Origin: Primulina eburnea
Lineage: Eukaryota; Streptophyta; Magnoliopsida; Lamiales; Gesneriaceae
DNA length: 64,000 bases
Assembly: GCF_022965805.1 (NCBI RefSeq)
Contig: NC_133104.1
Location: 28,144,069-28,208,068, forward strand
Direction: 5' to 3'
Both the position numbers and the translations under genes were made by a program. Shown here one piece after another: positions 10,107-21,671 of the stretch. Position 1 is the first letter of the stretch. Every line of letters begins with the position of its first letter. Below the pieces are notes generated by a model. That model was not told the DNA's origin, made no database searches, and worked only from the letters and a program-made list of their open reading frames with translations.

Positions 10107-12010
10107 TGTAAGGCTCGAGATTCATTAGTCTTCATTAATATGATACTCAAAGATATGAGAATGCATGACATGCAATGAGGGGAGAAAAGGCATGAGAAAT
10201 TAGAGTTTTGAGTACAAGATAGACCGCACCCGCGCTTAGGAAGAGACCACACCCGCGGTTACACAATTCTGGATTTTGAAGGTGAGGCCGAAGCCACGCC
10301 ACACCCGCGGTCCAGGAGCCACTGCACCCGCAGTGAATGGACAGAAACTTGGGCATTTTTACAGTGTAGTGACCGCACCCGCGGTGCAACCAAGACCGCA
10401 CCCACGGTTGTTGCTGTTTGAAAAATAAAAGTGGTGCCGAGAGCACAGCGCACCTGCGGTCGACACCTACCGCACCCGCGGTGTTGCATGCGAGAAATCC
10501 ACCATCTCTTCTTGAGTTGACACATGGCATATATATATATAGTTGGGCGATGAGTCTTCATTTACTTCTCATATTCAGCTGGAAAAACCAAGAGCATACC
10601 TTAGAACTTGCAAGGGTTGTGGTTAGAATATATTCATCCAAACTTCAATATAAGCATAGATTTGTGTTCCTTGCATCAAGAGCTATCTAAGGATGTAAGT
10701 TTGGTTAAGTTTCAGTATGATTTAGATTTCATATGTTGAAAGAATTATGATATGATGATTATATTATGTTCTTGACATATTGAGCATAGCATATTCGTAA
10801 TCGGATCGAAGAAATGATATTGTATGCTATCGTAATAAGATTCCAGCAGATATGTATATAAAGGGATACCGATTTTGAGATAAGAATGCATATATGGTGA
10901 TAATTATGAGTTGGTAAAGATAGATTATCATTGTTTGAATTGATCGGTATCGCCAGACTATGCCGTTATACCGTCGAACTGTATCAAGATTTGATATTGA
11001 ACCATATTAGCATTGGTTGAATGGTGGTTTGACCTTATATATATGCAGACATTGTCATTTCAGATTTGGTTTGACAGATTCAATATCAAGAATACGAGGC
11101 TCCGACTTTTACGAACGACAAGAAAGGTATAATTCATGTGATTGTGGGGAAGATACGACTCGAATCAGATTTGATTGGAGTTTCCCAACAAAATCACATA
11201 CTAGATTTGTTATTGTATCTTTTGATATGATTTGGATTTGTTTATAGAATTATATTCAAATCTCTTGATATGATCATGCTTTGTCTATAGATTTATATTC
11301 AAGCATTGAGATAGGAGAGTCATGGACAGATTTGTCAAAACTAGACGTTCGGTGTATCGACGCATAGGAGCAGACTTCCTCCGATTGTAGACATTCGATA
11401 CAGACACGACCGAAGTCTAGGAGTAAGACGTACAGTTACCCCGATTGGGAGGGTAGGTAACAGACAGCGACGTCTTATTCACCCCGGGATCCCTAGAGTA
11501 GAGTCGAATTGAGTCAAGACATGATTTGATTTGCATTGCATGCTTTTATAGATTGGTTTCATAGACTATGGAACCCATGATTTACGTTACATGCATGATA
11601 TGGTGTTTTATGATTTTATTATGCACATGCATGTATACATGTTTATACTGGGATTTGTTCTCAACCGAGTTTCCGGCAGTTGTTATGTATGTATGTGTGC
11701 ATAACAACAGGTGGGGCAGGATCTGAGTCACGACAGAGATGAGTTCGAGATAGCGTGGTGACTACGGGCGCAGAAGATGACTAGTGGCTTTTATTAGATT
11801 TGGACTACTTGTATTTTGGTATTTTGTATTAAACACTAGTTACATTGATGTATTAGAACAAGACATGTTTGTATGTTTGTAAAATAAGTAAAGACCTTAT
11901 GCTTATTTATATACATTAGAATTAATGTTGAAAAGTGAAAATTTGACCCACATTTTCTCACAGATCCACTTAATCCCAGATTGAGTCGATTTAGAGCCCG
12001 GGTCCCCACA
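10107..12010 (+). repeat. TekA 3' LTR
   Basis: Starts TGTAAGGCTCGAG like the 5' LTR and ends GGTCCCCACA, followed by CATTC. Compared with the 5' LTR it lacks a short stretch near 10625 and has a shorter AT repeat. Many differences are at CpG sites, as expected for methylated DNA. It contains no gene. Confidence 0.95.
10223..10482 (+). repeat. Dyad array A2 in TekA 3' LTR
   Basis: The eight dyads of A1 recur at 10223, 10246, 10298, 10321, 10372, 10395, 10447 and 10469, with pair starts 75, 74 and 75 bp apart. Several dyads are changed by single transitions (for example ACTGCACCCGCAGT, where both arms changed and symmetry is kept). The distance to the AT repeat is again 47 bp. Confidence 0.93.
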
Positions 12011-12253
12011 CATTCATAGAAGCCTGCATATAACACCTGGCTTTCAAGTCATGGTCACACCAATCCTTTTTAGTCTGCAACTCCTCAGGAGTGCAGCTTG
12101 TCGGAGCCTCAACAGTGGGCGACTCAGTCAGTGTATATGCAATCTTTTCCAGTTCAAGACGATTTTCAGGTTTCTTAGCCGAGTGAGGTAATTAGGTCCG
12201 GTTAATACGTGTTTTTCGAGTATAGCAGACAGCGTATTGCGAATCAAAGACAT
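12011..12253 (-). pseudogene. Cop1 gag, N-terminal part
   Basis: The ATG is complementary to 12251-12253 and matches the Cop3 gag start at 33338. The reading contains TGPNYL and a segment rich in Glu/Pro/Thr (ESPTVEAPT) as in Cop3. Frame errors are present. It ends at the TekA junction; 12011-12015 is the right copy of the CATTC duplication. Confidence 0.85.
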
Positions 12254-13945
12254 TGTCAAAAATTGTACTGAAAAGTAAACAGATAAATGTTAATGACTAT
12301 TTTAAAATATTTAGTAAGATATAAAGTATGGACTTTTACTTTATAAATTTTTGCTCCCACTGTTTTGACATTTTCACTACCCTCTAATGAAAACGGGAAA
12401 CTCCTTTCCTCAATAGGTACGCAAGATCCAATTAGCGAATTATGATCCCGAATAATATCAGCCAATCACAATTGCTAATAGGTAGTTTCCAATTGCATCT
12501 CCATGCAACCCTCTACGTAACTTTTGTCTCATGTTTGATTAGAACCCAATAATATGACGTCGTTCATCTTTACGTGTCAAGCCTTACTCATCGATGTTGA
12601 ACCTTAATGGATGATCGCCATGAGTTCCCTCAATAATATGATCCGAAATCATGGGAGTTCCACGTAGTGCACATCACCATGTCAATGGATGTCACAGCTT
12701 TCCGGCACCCAGGGCCCCCCCAATAATATGAGCCGAGCCCCGAGCACGGGTAGCGTTAATCATGCACTCATTGTCGATGGAAGACATGGAAATTATAAAC
12801 AAATTTATAATTCCCCTTTTCCGGCTTGATATTAATTTTGAATTTTGTTCAAAATGAGGGTTTTAATTTTGAAAATTCTCATCATTAATTTTATTTAAAA
12901 AATCGCCATGTTTGATTGTATGTTTGCCGGATTCATGCAACTTTGTTATTATCATAATAATAACGCACATACTCATTATTTATAACATATCATGCATATA
13001 TTATAAACAGTAAACAAAACAAAGATGATCAATCGCCCCAAAACTAATGGCCCGTGTGAGCTAAGCACGGGCCTAGATCCAATCCTAGGGAAATGCAAGG
13101 GATGCAAATGCAACTATTACATAAGCTTCCAATATTTACATGTCTTCGATTTTCATAATCATCAAGACCACCATCTTCAAATCTTTATCATCCACTATAC
13201 TAATATTTACAAATAAATATCCATGGAAAATAGGGATACATCTCATAGGGTGGGAACGGGCCATAAACCAAGCCCACTTTAAATTTGATAATTGTTACAA
13301 TAATTCAACACAAAATATCCTAGCATACACCTAGCAAATTGGGCTTGGGCTTTTGATCATCTTTCATTCATAATATCACATATCATACACCATCAATTAA
13401 TTATCACAATAATTAATTGATCCAATATTATATATCTTGATCCAATCACTAACCGCCACAATTATAAACTAAATTAACAAAGTATACAAACACCTTTGTC
13501 TAATTTCTAATTAATTTATTTATAACCAAATTTATTGTAAATCACAATTTACTATAAATAATTAATTTCTAACTTCAATTATTTATTTCATGAAAAAATA
13601 TTTGCAACTTTTGTAAATTTAAACTTAAGGGCCCAAAAAAATCATTTTTCACCTAAAACATTTTTGCCCATTTAAATTTCACAAATATGTTAGCCATATC
13701 ATGGCCCAACAACTTCAAGGCCCATGACACTTTGATAATCCAAAACACTTTTGGAAACCCTAGTTGTCATCGCCGTCGCCGGATTCCGGCCAACAAATTT
13801 TTTTTTTTAATTAAAACTCGGCTGCCTTTGCTGCCCGAATTCCCCATTTTATTGCCTTGTTTTTTGTTGCAAAAAATCATCTCATGCGGTTAGAAATAGA
13901 CCTTAATATAATATTATGTATATGCTACACAAACTAGTACCCTTA
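12254..13945 (-). other. Cop1 untranslated leader
   Basis: About 1.7 kb between the primer site and gag, without a conserved reading frame. It is AT-rich. The motif CAATAATATGA or a close variant (core AATAATAT at 12451, 12548, 12632 and 12722) recurs 84-97 bp apart on the plus strand. The first part is conserved in Cop3 (33339-33531 and 35757-35808). Confidence 0.75.
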
Positions 13946-13958
13946 GCTCATGATACCA
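13946..13958 (-). other. Cop1 primer binding site
   Basis: On the minus strand TGGTATCATGAGC follows the LTR end by 2 bp. The first 8 bases match the initiator Met tRNA complement and the rest partly diverges. Confidence 0.75.
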
Positions 13959-13960
13959 CT

Positions 13961-16007
13961 TGAAAGGGGATCGATTTTAGGTGTTCTAATACGCAACGGA
14001 AGTTCAAAATTTTATTTTCAAGAAGAGAAAACCGAACATCTCTACTAAAATGTGTAGCAAATACAAAAACACAAAATGTCATGCATAGGGTGTTTACAAT
14101 TTTTACCTATCAATCTTAAGGATTGATTTTGGCTCCAACTAAGTTGTAAACAACTTAGCTCTTGAAAGTAGACAAGCTACAAGCTTCAGCTTTCTTTTGG
14201 ACTCCTTTCTTCATATTAGGTCCACCACTAACAAGGTAGAACCACCCTAATTTTGCACTAGAAAAATTAGGGTATTTTTCATTGAGAAGTGTAGGGTTTC
14301 CTCAACCAAAAATGAAGAAAAATTGGAGGAGAATCATGAAAATTTCGACCATGCTATTGCAAGGAGAGAAGAGAGAGTTTTTCTTGGTTTTTGAAAAAGG
14401 TATGTGTTGTCCCAAAATCATGCCATGCCTTGGACATGGAAAAATTTGTTCCCCCAACTCTTCACCTCCCCATGCACATTCTATTTGGACTTGTAACAAT
14501 TACAAGGCCCATGGACTTTTATTTAAATGTCTCAAAAACATTTTAGATCATTTAACCTTTACTTGATTTTACTCAAGCTCACTAGTTGAATAATTATTTC
14601 TAATTGGGCTCTACAAGGTCCAATGCTATTTATATAATTCAACACTTGAATTAATTTAATTATTTGGACTCACTAGGCCCACTAGTGTTTAATTAATTCA
14701 ACACTTGAATTAATTTAATTTAGTCCATAATAATGTTTATGAAAATCACAATTTTCAAATACATTATTTGTTTGGCAAACTTTTAATTTAGAAACACTTC
14801 CTCAAATTAAAAAAAAAAATACATTCTCCTTATAGAAGTCATACTTCTATTTTATTTCTACTTATAAACTCCTTTATAAGCCGTTCAACACATTGAACTA
14901 TTTTACTTCTCAACGGGATCTAAAAAGTTAGCATTTGTGTGACCCTCAATGGTTCAATGATACAACTAGCCATGGGTTCACATCTCCATGTGATTCGGGA
15001 CTAAACATGTCCTTACATGAGCATACCCCAATTGCTCAATTCTTACTTATCAACTACTTGATAATAAGAACGTCAGAACCCAAGTCTGATAGTACCCAAC
15101 CAATCATGTTAAACGCCTAGCAGCATCGCTTACATGATTCCCTAGGTATCAAATGATAGTGCCTGCAAGAACCATTCAATTATGGTTAGCGTACAGTACG
15201 GTCCCTTCAATTCATATATCCCGACCGATTCGACAACCATTGGTATATCGAGAGTTGTCAATAAATCGATACTATGTGTCATGTCGTAGTTGCATCGATG
15301 GTGTAATCTAAGAAACCCCTTTCTTAATTACCACCATACTCTGATTAGATATTTCAAACTACATACTCATAGGATATCCATACCCGAAAGTAAGCAGTGA
15401 ATCCCCGACTACAATGCATCGACTCCTATATGTTTCGACAAAACACCCAACCTTGCCACCTGCTGACCCCTTGAGAGTCAGTAAACAAGTCAAAGTGCAA
15501 TGCTATCACTTAAAGTCTCAATGTTGTCCCGGGTCATAAGGACTAATGGTGTACAACCATAAACTAGGACGTTTCCACTCGATAAGTGAGAACCACTTGG
15601 AAAGTCCTTTATGGAGGGTTGTTCAGTGCACTCTACCAGGAGCACCTATCTGCATGCTCGGACATCACAATGTCCCCTACCAATTAAATATGGTACTCAC
15701 ATCGCAGATACTAGTCTCGAACTCGAGCGGCCTATATCCTTCTGAGCGGCGGCTGAATCGACTAGGAACTGTTTAGAATATACAATATTCCAAATATGAG
15801 TTTCATGATACTCATCATGTGAGCATCTCATATTCTTTCTACTATTTGTATATTCAAGGGCTTTATCTATGAAACTAGCATGAGTATACAGATAAAGATG
15901 TGCCAAAATAATAATTACAAATATTATTAAAATAAAGATCGTTTATACATAGAGTTTCATTGTGAACACTCGGCCAACACTTGGCTCAACGTGCACCTAC
16001 TCTTACA
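13961..16007 (-). repeat. Cop1 5' LTR
   Basis: On the minus strand it starts TGTAAGAGTAGGTGCACG at 16007 and ends CCCCTTTCA at 13961. It is the same LTR as the solo copy at 18705-20761, in opposite orientation. No dyad array is seen in this LTR family. Short open frames inside are not conserved with the other copy. No gene. Confidence 0.92.
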
Positions 16008-16825
16008 AGGAGTTCTCAGGGACGGCAGATCCTATGATCGCCGAGGACTGGATTAAGTCCCTTGAGGTTATTTTCGAATTCATGGAGCTCGAAGATGAAG
16101 ATAGGGTTCGTTGTGCAACCTATCTGTTTGGAGGAGACGCTCGCTTATGGTGGGAAGGAGCATCCGTAGCCTTGAACTTGGCTACTCTGAGCTGGACGCG
16201 CTTTATAGAGGTATTCTACTCTAAATATTTTACTGACGAGGTGCGTTCCAGGTTGACCAGGGAGTTCATGACCTTGAGTCAGGGAGATATGACTGTTACG
16301 GAGTTCATCCATAAGTTTGAGAGGGGTTGCCATTTCGTACCCCTGATTGCGAATGATGCTGGAGCCAAACTGAGGCATTTTCTAGATTGCCTGCGGCCGA
16401 TCTTGCGCCGTGATGTTAGGGTGGCAGGCCCTACTACTTATGACGTTGCTGTCTCCAGAGCTCTAGCTGCAGAGCATGACCAGAATGATATTGAGAGAGA
16501 CCGCCAGGGCAAGCGACCAGCCCAAGTGCCACACCGCCCTCCTCCTCAGCAGCAGCATCAGAGTAAGAGGCCTTTCCATGGCCCACCTAGAAACCGAGGA
16601 CAACAGCAGCAGGGACGAGCAGTTCAGAGGACTTTAGAGCATCCAATCTTTCCTAGGTGCACACGCCGCCATGCTGGAGCGTGTATGTATGGCTCGGGGA
16701 AGTGTTACAAGTTTGGTAGTCCAGACCACTTGCTGAAGCAGTGCCCGCAGGGGAGTCTACCTACCCAAGGCAGAGTCTTTGCTCTCCATGCAGCGGAGAC
16801 AAACCAGAGACGATTCTCATGACAG
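16008..16825 (+). pseudogene. GypB gag, truncated at the 5' end
   Basis: Begins inside gag (KEFSGTADPMIAEDWIKSLE) at the Cop1 junction. The sequence before 16008 in the same frame belongs to the Cop1 LTR and is not gag. The capsid domain is clear (ARLWWEGASV, FYSKYFTDEVRSRLTREFM, CHFVPLIANDAGAKLRHFLD). A Gln-rich linker and a zinc knuckle follow, the latter damaged (CYKFGSPDHLLKQC has Phe in place of the second Cys). A one-base shift near 16800 puts a TGA in frame shortly before the candidate splice donor. Confidence 0.88.
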
Positions 16826-17019
16826 GTACCTTTAAACTTTAAGTTTGTATTTGAGAATTTGTGTTTTGGGTTAAGATTTTGAACTTAGAATTGTGATAGG
16901 ATTGCATGCTCTAATCAGTGTTATTTTCGGGAATTTAGTTTAAAGAACTCTGGCCTTCGCATGTCTATAAGTTTAGTTCTTGTAACTATTGGGTTCAGCT
17001 TAGTGTTCCAATCTTTCAG
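16826..17019 (+). other. Candidate intron between gag and protease of GypB
   Basis: A 194-bp non-coding interval starts with GTACCT after CAG and ends with a pyrimidine-rich ATCTTTCAG. The gag family reading reaches the donor in codon phase 1 and the protease reading leaves the acceptor in the matching phase (GRIFIAG). GypC has a 178-bp interval with splice-like ends at the same place. Removal by splicing is inferred. Confidence 0.6.
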
Positions 17020-17336
17020 GGAGAATTTTTATAGCTGGTTCACCTACGAAAGCCTTGATAGATTCAGGGGCTACTCATTCGTTCATTTCGGAGACCTTTG
17101 CTAATTTTCTCAAGGTCAAGACCATTGGGCTAGATATAGCCTATTCAGTAGTATTTCCTTCTAGTGAGGTGATGACATCTATCAATGTGATCCGAGACAT
17201 AGACCTCGAGCTTCATGGAAATCTTGTTTATGCGGATCTTATCGTTTTGCCGATGCCAGAGTTTGATATTATTCTGGGTATGGACTGGCTACTAAGGAAT
17301 AGAGTTTTAATCGACTTTCAGCGGAGATCTTTCTAG
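17020..17336 (+). pseudogene. GypB aspartic protease
   Basis: Contains ALIDSGATHSFISETF with the catalytic D-S-G triad, then DIDLELHGNLVYADLIVLPMPEFDIILGMDWL, the C-terminal half of the retropepsin fold. A stop at 17334-17336 follows FQRRSF, where GypC reads on. The protease cuts the polyprotein. Confidence 0.88.
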
Positions 17337-18704
17337 TCCGATCGCCTGGGATGGAGCAGTTCTTATTCAAACCAGACAGGTACTTTCATTTACCGCGTTT
17401 GATATATTGTGTCCAAGCTAGAAAGCTCATGCATAGAGGGTGTCGAGTATTTTTGGCAAAATTTATATCCGTTCCCGAGACATTCAGTCAGTCAGCCTCC
17501 GATGTCCCAATTGTTAGGGATTTTGCTAAACGTTTTTCCTGAAGACATCTCTGGTATGCCACTTGAGCGAGAGGTGGAGTTTTCTATTGAGCTTATGCCA
17601 GGTACGGCTCCGATCTCAAAAGAACAGTACCGATTAGCACCGACAAAGATGGCAGAACTCAAGAAGCAGATTCAAGAACTTCTCGACGAGGAGTTCATTC
17701 GCCCGAGTTTTTCACCATGGGGCGCATCAGTCTTGTTTGAGAAGAAGAAGGATGGTACGATGAGGCTTTGTATTGATTACCGGGAGTTGAACAGGGTTAC
17801 AGTGAAGAACAAATACCCACTTCCGCGGATTGAAGATTTATTTGATCAGTTACAGGGAGCTTCAGTATTCTCTAAGATCAATCTGCGTCCTGGCTATCAT
17901 CAGTTGAGAGTGAAAGACGCCGATGTTCTCAAGACTGCTTTTAGGACTCGTTATGGCCACTTCGAGTTCCTTGTGATGCCATTCGGTTTGACGAAGGCGC
18001 TAGCGATCTTCATGGATCTCATGAATCGCGTAGTTCAGTAGTATCTTGATCAATTTGTGATATTATTCATAGACGGCATTCTCGTCTACTCAAAGAATCA
18101 AGAGGATCACAGCAGACATCTGACCGCAGTTTTGCAGACCCTACAGAAGCATAAGATATTCGCGAAGTTCAGTAAATGCGAATTCTGGTTAGAAAAGGTG
18201 GCATTCTCAGGCCACATCGTTTCTAACAGCGGTATTGAGGTAGACCCAGCGAAAGTTGCAGCAGTCAGAGATTGGGTTGTGCTGCAGAATGCATCAGAGA
18301 TCCGTAGTTTCCTTGGGCTAGCAGGATACTATCGGAATTTTATTCAGGGATTCACCTCTACCGCAGTTCCACTCACGTCGTTGACAAAGAAGAATGCGAA
18401 ATTTGTGTGGAGCGATGAGTGTCAGAAGTGCTTTGATACTTTGAAGCAAGCTCTTATCTCAGCGTCAGTATTGGCCATGCCGTCAGGGCTCGAAGACTTT
18501 GTTTTGTATAACGATGCTTCGAAGCTCGGTTTAGGCGCAATGTTGATGCAGTATGGGAAGGTGATAGCGTATGCTTCTCGTCAGTTGAAAATTCATGGGA
18601 AGAACTACCCTACCAACGATCTAGAGTTGGCAGTCGTAGTTTTTTCCTTGAATATTTGGAGGCATTATTTGTACGGAGAGAAGTGCCAGATCTTTACCGA
18701 CCAT
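17337..18704 (+). pseudogene. GypB reverse transcriptase and first half of RNase H
   Basis: RT reads from [16 protein letters not shown] through [29 protein letters not shown] and [16 protein letters not shown] in place of the expected codon after NRVVQ breaks it at 18039-18041. It continues with [16 protein letters not shown]; the catalytic box reads FIDG instead of FIDD, so it is inactive. RNase H begins with [18 protein letters not shown] (Asn where Cys is usual). It is cut after IFTDH at 18704 by the solo LTR and resumes at 20767. Confidence 0.9.
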
Positions 18705-20761
18705 TGTTAGAGTAGGTGCACGTCGAGCCAAGTGTTGGCCGAGTGTTCACAATGAAACTCTATGTATAAACAGTCTTTATTTTAATAATATTTGAAATTA
18801 TTATTTTGGCACTTCTTTATCTGTATATCCATGCATGTTGCATAGATAAAGTCCTTGAATATACAAATAGTAGAAAGAATATGATATGCTCACATGATGA
18901 GTATCATGAAACTCATATTTGGAATATTGTATATTCTAAACAGTTCCTAGTCGATTCAGCCGCCGCTAAGAAGGATATAGGCCGCTCGAGTTCGAGACTA
19001 ATATATGCGATGTGAGTACCATGTTTAATTGGTAGGGGACATTGTGATGTCCGAACATGCAGATAGGTGCTCTTTGTAGAGTGCACTGAACAACCCTCCA
19101 TAAAGGACTTTCCAAGTGGTTCTCACTTATCGAGTGGAAACGTCCTAGTTTATGGTGGTACACCATTAGTCCTTATGACCCGAGACAACATTGAGACTCT
19201 ATATGCTAGCATTGCACTTTGACTTGTTTATCGACTCCCATGGAGTCATCAAGTGGCAAGGTTGGGTGTTTTGTCGAAACATATAGGAGTCGATGCATTG
19301 TAGTCGGGGATTCACCGCTTACCTTCGGGTGTGGATATCCTATGTGATCTCATGTATATGTAGTTTGAAATCTCTGATCAGAGTATGGTGGTAATTATGA
19401 AAGGGGTTTCATAGATTACACCATCGATGCAACTATGACATGACACATAGTATCGATTCATTGACAACTCTCGATATACCAATGGTTGTCGAATCGGTCG
19501 GGATATATGAGTTGAAGGGACCGTACTGTACGCTAACCATAATTGAATGGTTCTTGCAGACACTGTCATTTGATACCTAGGGAATCATGTAAGCGATGCT
19601 GCTAGGCGTTTAACATGATTGGTTGGGTAATATCAGACTTGAGTTCTGACGTTCCTATTATCAAAGAGTTGATAAGTAAGAATGGAGTAATTGGGGTATG
19701 CTCGAATATGGACATGTTTATTCCCGACACACATTGTGATGTGAAACCACGGCTAGTTTTATCATTGAACCATTGAAGGTCACACAAGTGATAACATTTT
19801 AGATCCTGTTGAGAAGTAAAATAGTTCAATATGTTGAACGACTTATAAAGGAGTTTATAAGCGTAAGGAAAAATAGAATTATGACTTCTATAAGGAGAAT
19901 GTAACTTTTAATTTGAGGAAGTGTTCCTAAATTAAAAGTTGGCCAAATAAATAATGTATTTGAAAATTGTGATTTTCATAAACATTATTATGGACTTAAT
20001 TAAATTAATTCTTGTGTTGAATTAATCAAACACTAGTAGGCCTAGTAGAGTCCAAATAATTAAATTAATTCAAGTGTTGAATTAATTAAATAACATTGGG
20101 TCTTGTAGAGCCCAATTGAAATAATTATTTATACTAGTGGTCTTGAGTAAATTCAAGCAATATTTAAATGGTCTCAAATATGTTTGGGACATTTAAATAA
20201 AAGTCCATGGGCTTTGTAATTGTTACAAGCCCAAATATAATTGCATGCATGGGAGATGAAAGGTTTGGAGCCAACTTTTTCAATGTCCAAGGCATGGCAT
20301 GATTTTGGAACACCGCAACCTTTTTGCTAAACCAAGAAAAGTCTCCCCTTCTCTCCTTGGACATGCAATGGCCGAAAATTACACATCATTCTCCACAATT
20401 TTTGCTTCTTCAATTGTTGATGAAAGCACACACTTCTCAAAAGAAAAATGCTCTAATTTTTCTAGTGCAAAATTAGAGTGGATCTACCTTGTTAGTTGTG
20501 GACCTAATTTGAAGAAAGGAGTCCAAAAGAAAGGTGAAGTTTGTAGATTGTCTACCTTCAAGAGCTAAGTAGTTTACAACTTATTTGGAGCCAAAATCAA
20601 TCCTTGTGATTGATAGGTAATTTTCTAAAACACCCTATGTATGACTTATTTTGTGTTTTCATATATGCTACACACTAGTACATTAGGGTGCTCGTTTTTG
20701 CCTTAAAAACATTTTTGAAACTTCCGTTGCGCTTTCGGGCACCTTAATCGATCCCCTTTCA
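18705..20761 (+). repeat. Copia solo LTR (Cop1 family) inside GypB RNase H
   Basis: A 2057-bp LTR starting TGTTAGAGTAGGTGCACG and ending CCCCTTTCA, the same family as the Cop1 5' LTR but on the opposite strand. The flanks ACCAT (18700-18704) and ATCAT (20762-20766) are a 5-bp duplication with one change. The RNase H reading (TDH, then [16 protein letters not shown]) joins across it. A solo LTR is left when the two LTRs of an element recombine. No gene inside. Confidence 0.93.
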
Positions 20762-20766
20762 ATCAT

Positions 20767-21671
20767 AAGAGCCTCAAGTACTTCTTTACGCAGAAAGATC
20801 TGAATATGCGTCAGAGGCTTTGGTTGGAGCTAGTGAAGGACTATGACTGTGACATTAGCTACCACCCGGGTAAGGCTAATGTAGTTGCGGATGCACTGAG
20901 CAGGAAAGTCGCAGTGATGGCTCATCTGCGATTTCGAGGCCTCTTCAGTCTGAGATGCAGAGGTTTGATCTAGAGACGTATCCTCGAGGTGGAGTTTCCC
21001 GTCTATCTACTTTGACGATTCAGTCTTCTCTTCTAGACCGTATTCACAGTGCACAGTCAGCAGATGAGCAGTTGGCGAAGTGGAGGCAGAGAGATGAGGC
21101 CAAGGGCAGTATCTTGTATACAGTTAGCGATAGTATTGTGAGATATCGAGACAGGATGTGGATTTCTAGCAGCGATTCTATTCGAGCAGATATTTTATCC
21201 GAGGCCCACATGTTGACGTACTCTATTCATTCTGGGAGTACGAAGATGTATAAAGATCTGCAGTTGTTGTATTGGTGACCCTGAATGAAGAAGGATATCA
21301 GATGTTTTGTATCCGAGTGTCTGATGTGCCATCTAGTGAAAGCGGAGCATCAGAGACCAGCAGGCTTGCTCAAGCCTCTTCCTGTTCCCGAGTGGAAGTG
21401 TGAGAATATTACCATGGACTTCGTGACCGGTTTGCCGAAGTCGGTCAAAGGATCAAGTGCTATCTGGGTGATTGTTGATCGTCTTACCAAGTCAGCGCAC
21501 TTCTTGCCCATTAAGACGACTTTCACCATGATTCAGTATACAGAGTTTTATATGCGAGAGATAGTCAGAGTTCATGGTATTCTCGTTTCTATATGTCTGA
21601 CCAAGACCCTAGATTCACTTCCGTATTTTGGAAGAGTATGCATTCAGCAGTGGGTACAAAGTTGTTGTTGA
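20767..21671 (+). pseudogene. GypB RNase H end and integrase N-terminal half
   Basis: Resumes RNase H ([16 protein letters not shown], then the [10 protein letters not shown] linker). Integrase follows with the degenerate zinc-binding region (YSIHSGSTKMYKDL). Two TGA codons near 21276-21284 stand where Trp and Gly-type residues are expected (YWW-P region). Then come CHLVKAEHQRPAGLL and the first catalytic part (ITMDFVTGLPKSVKG). Around 21590 the frame shifts before the second catalytic Asp. Confidence 0.87.

Larger units (their letters stand above)
3267..12010 (+). mobile_element. TekA: complete Tekay-type Ty3/gypsy retrotransposon
   Basis: An 8744-bp element with two LTRs (1926 and 1904 bp), a primer site, a gag-pol region in the order gag, protease, RT, RNase H, integrase, chromodomain-like tail, a polypurine tract, and a CATTC duplication on both sides. 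That order and the tail fit the Tekay/Del chromovirus lineage. The two LTRs differ by scattered substitutions, many C-to-T or G-to-A, and a few short indels, so this is one of the younger insertions here. The polyprotein is broken in at least three places, so it is non-autonomous now. Confidence 0.95.
1..16007 (-). mobile_element. Cop1: Ty1/copia retrotransposon, left end outside window, split by TekA
   Basis: Read on the minus strand, the element runs 5' LTR (13961-16007), primer site, long leader (12254-13945), gag start (12011-12253), then the rest of gag, protease, integrase, reverse transcriptase and RNase H from 3266 down to 1. The order integrase before reverse transcriptase is diagnostic of Ty1/copia. 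The RNase H end and the 3' LTR lie left of base 1. TekA (3267-12010) interrupts gag. The 5' LTR abuts GypB gag at 16007/16008, so Cop1 inserted into GypB. Cop3 is a second copy of the same family and served as the uninterrupted reference. I do not assign a copia lineage. Confidence 0.9.
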
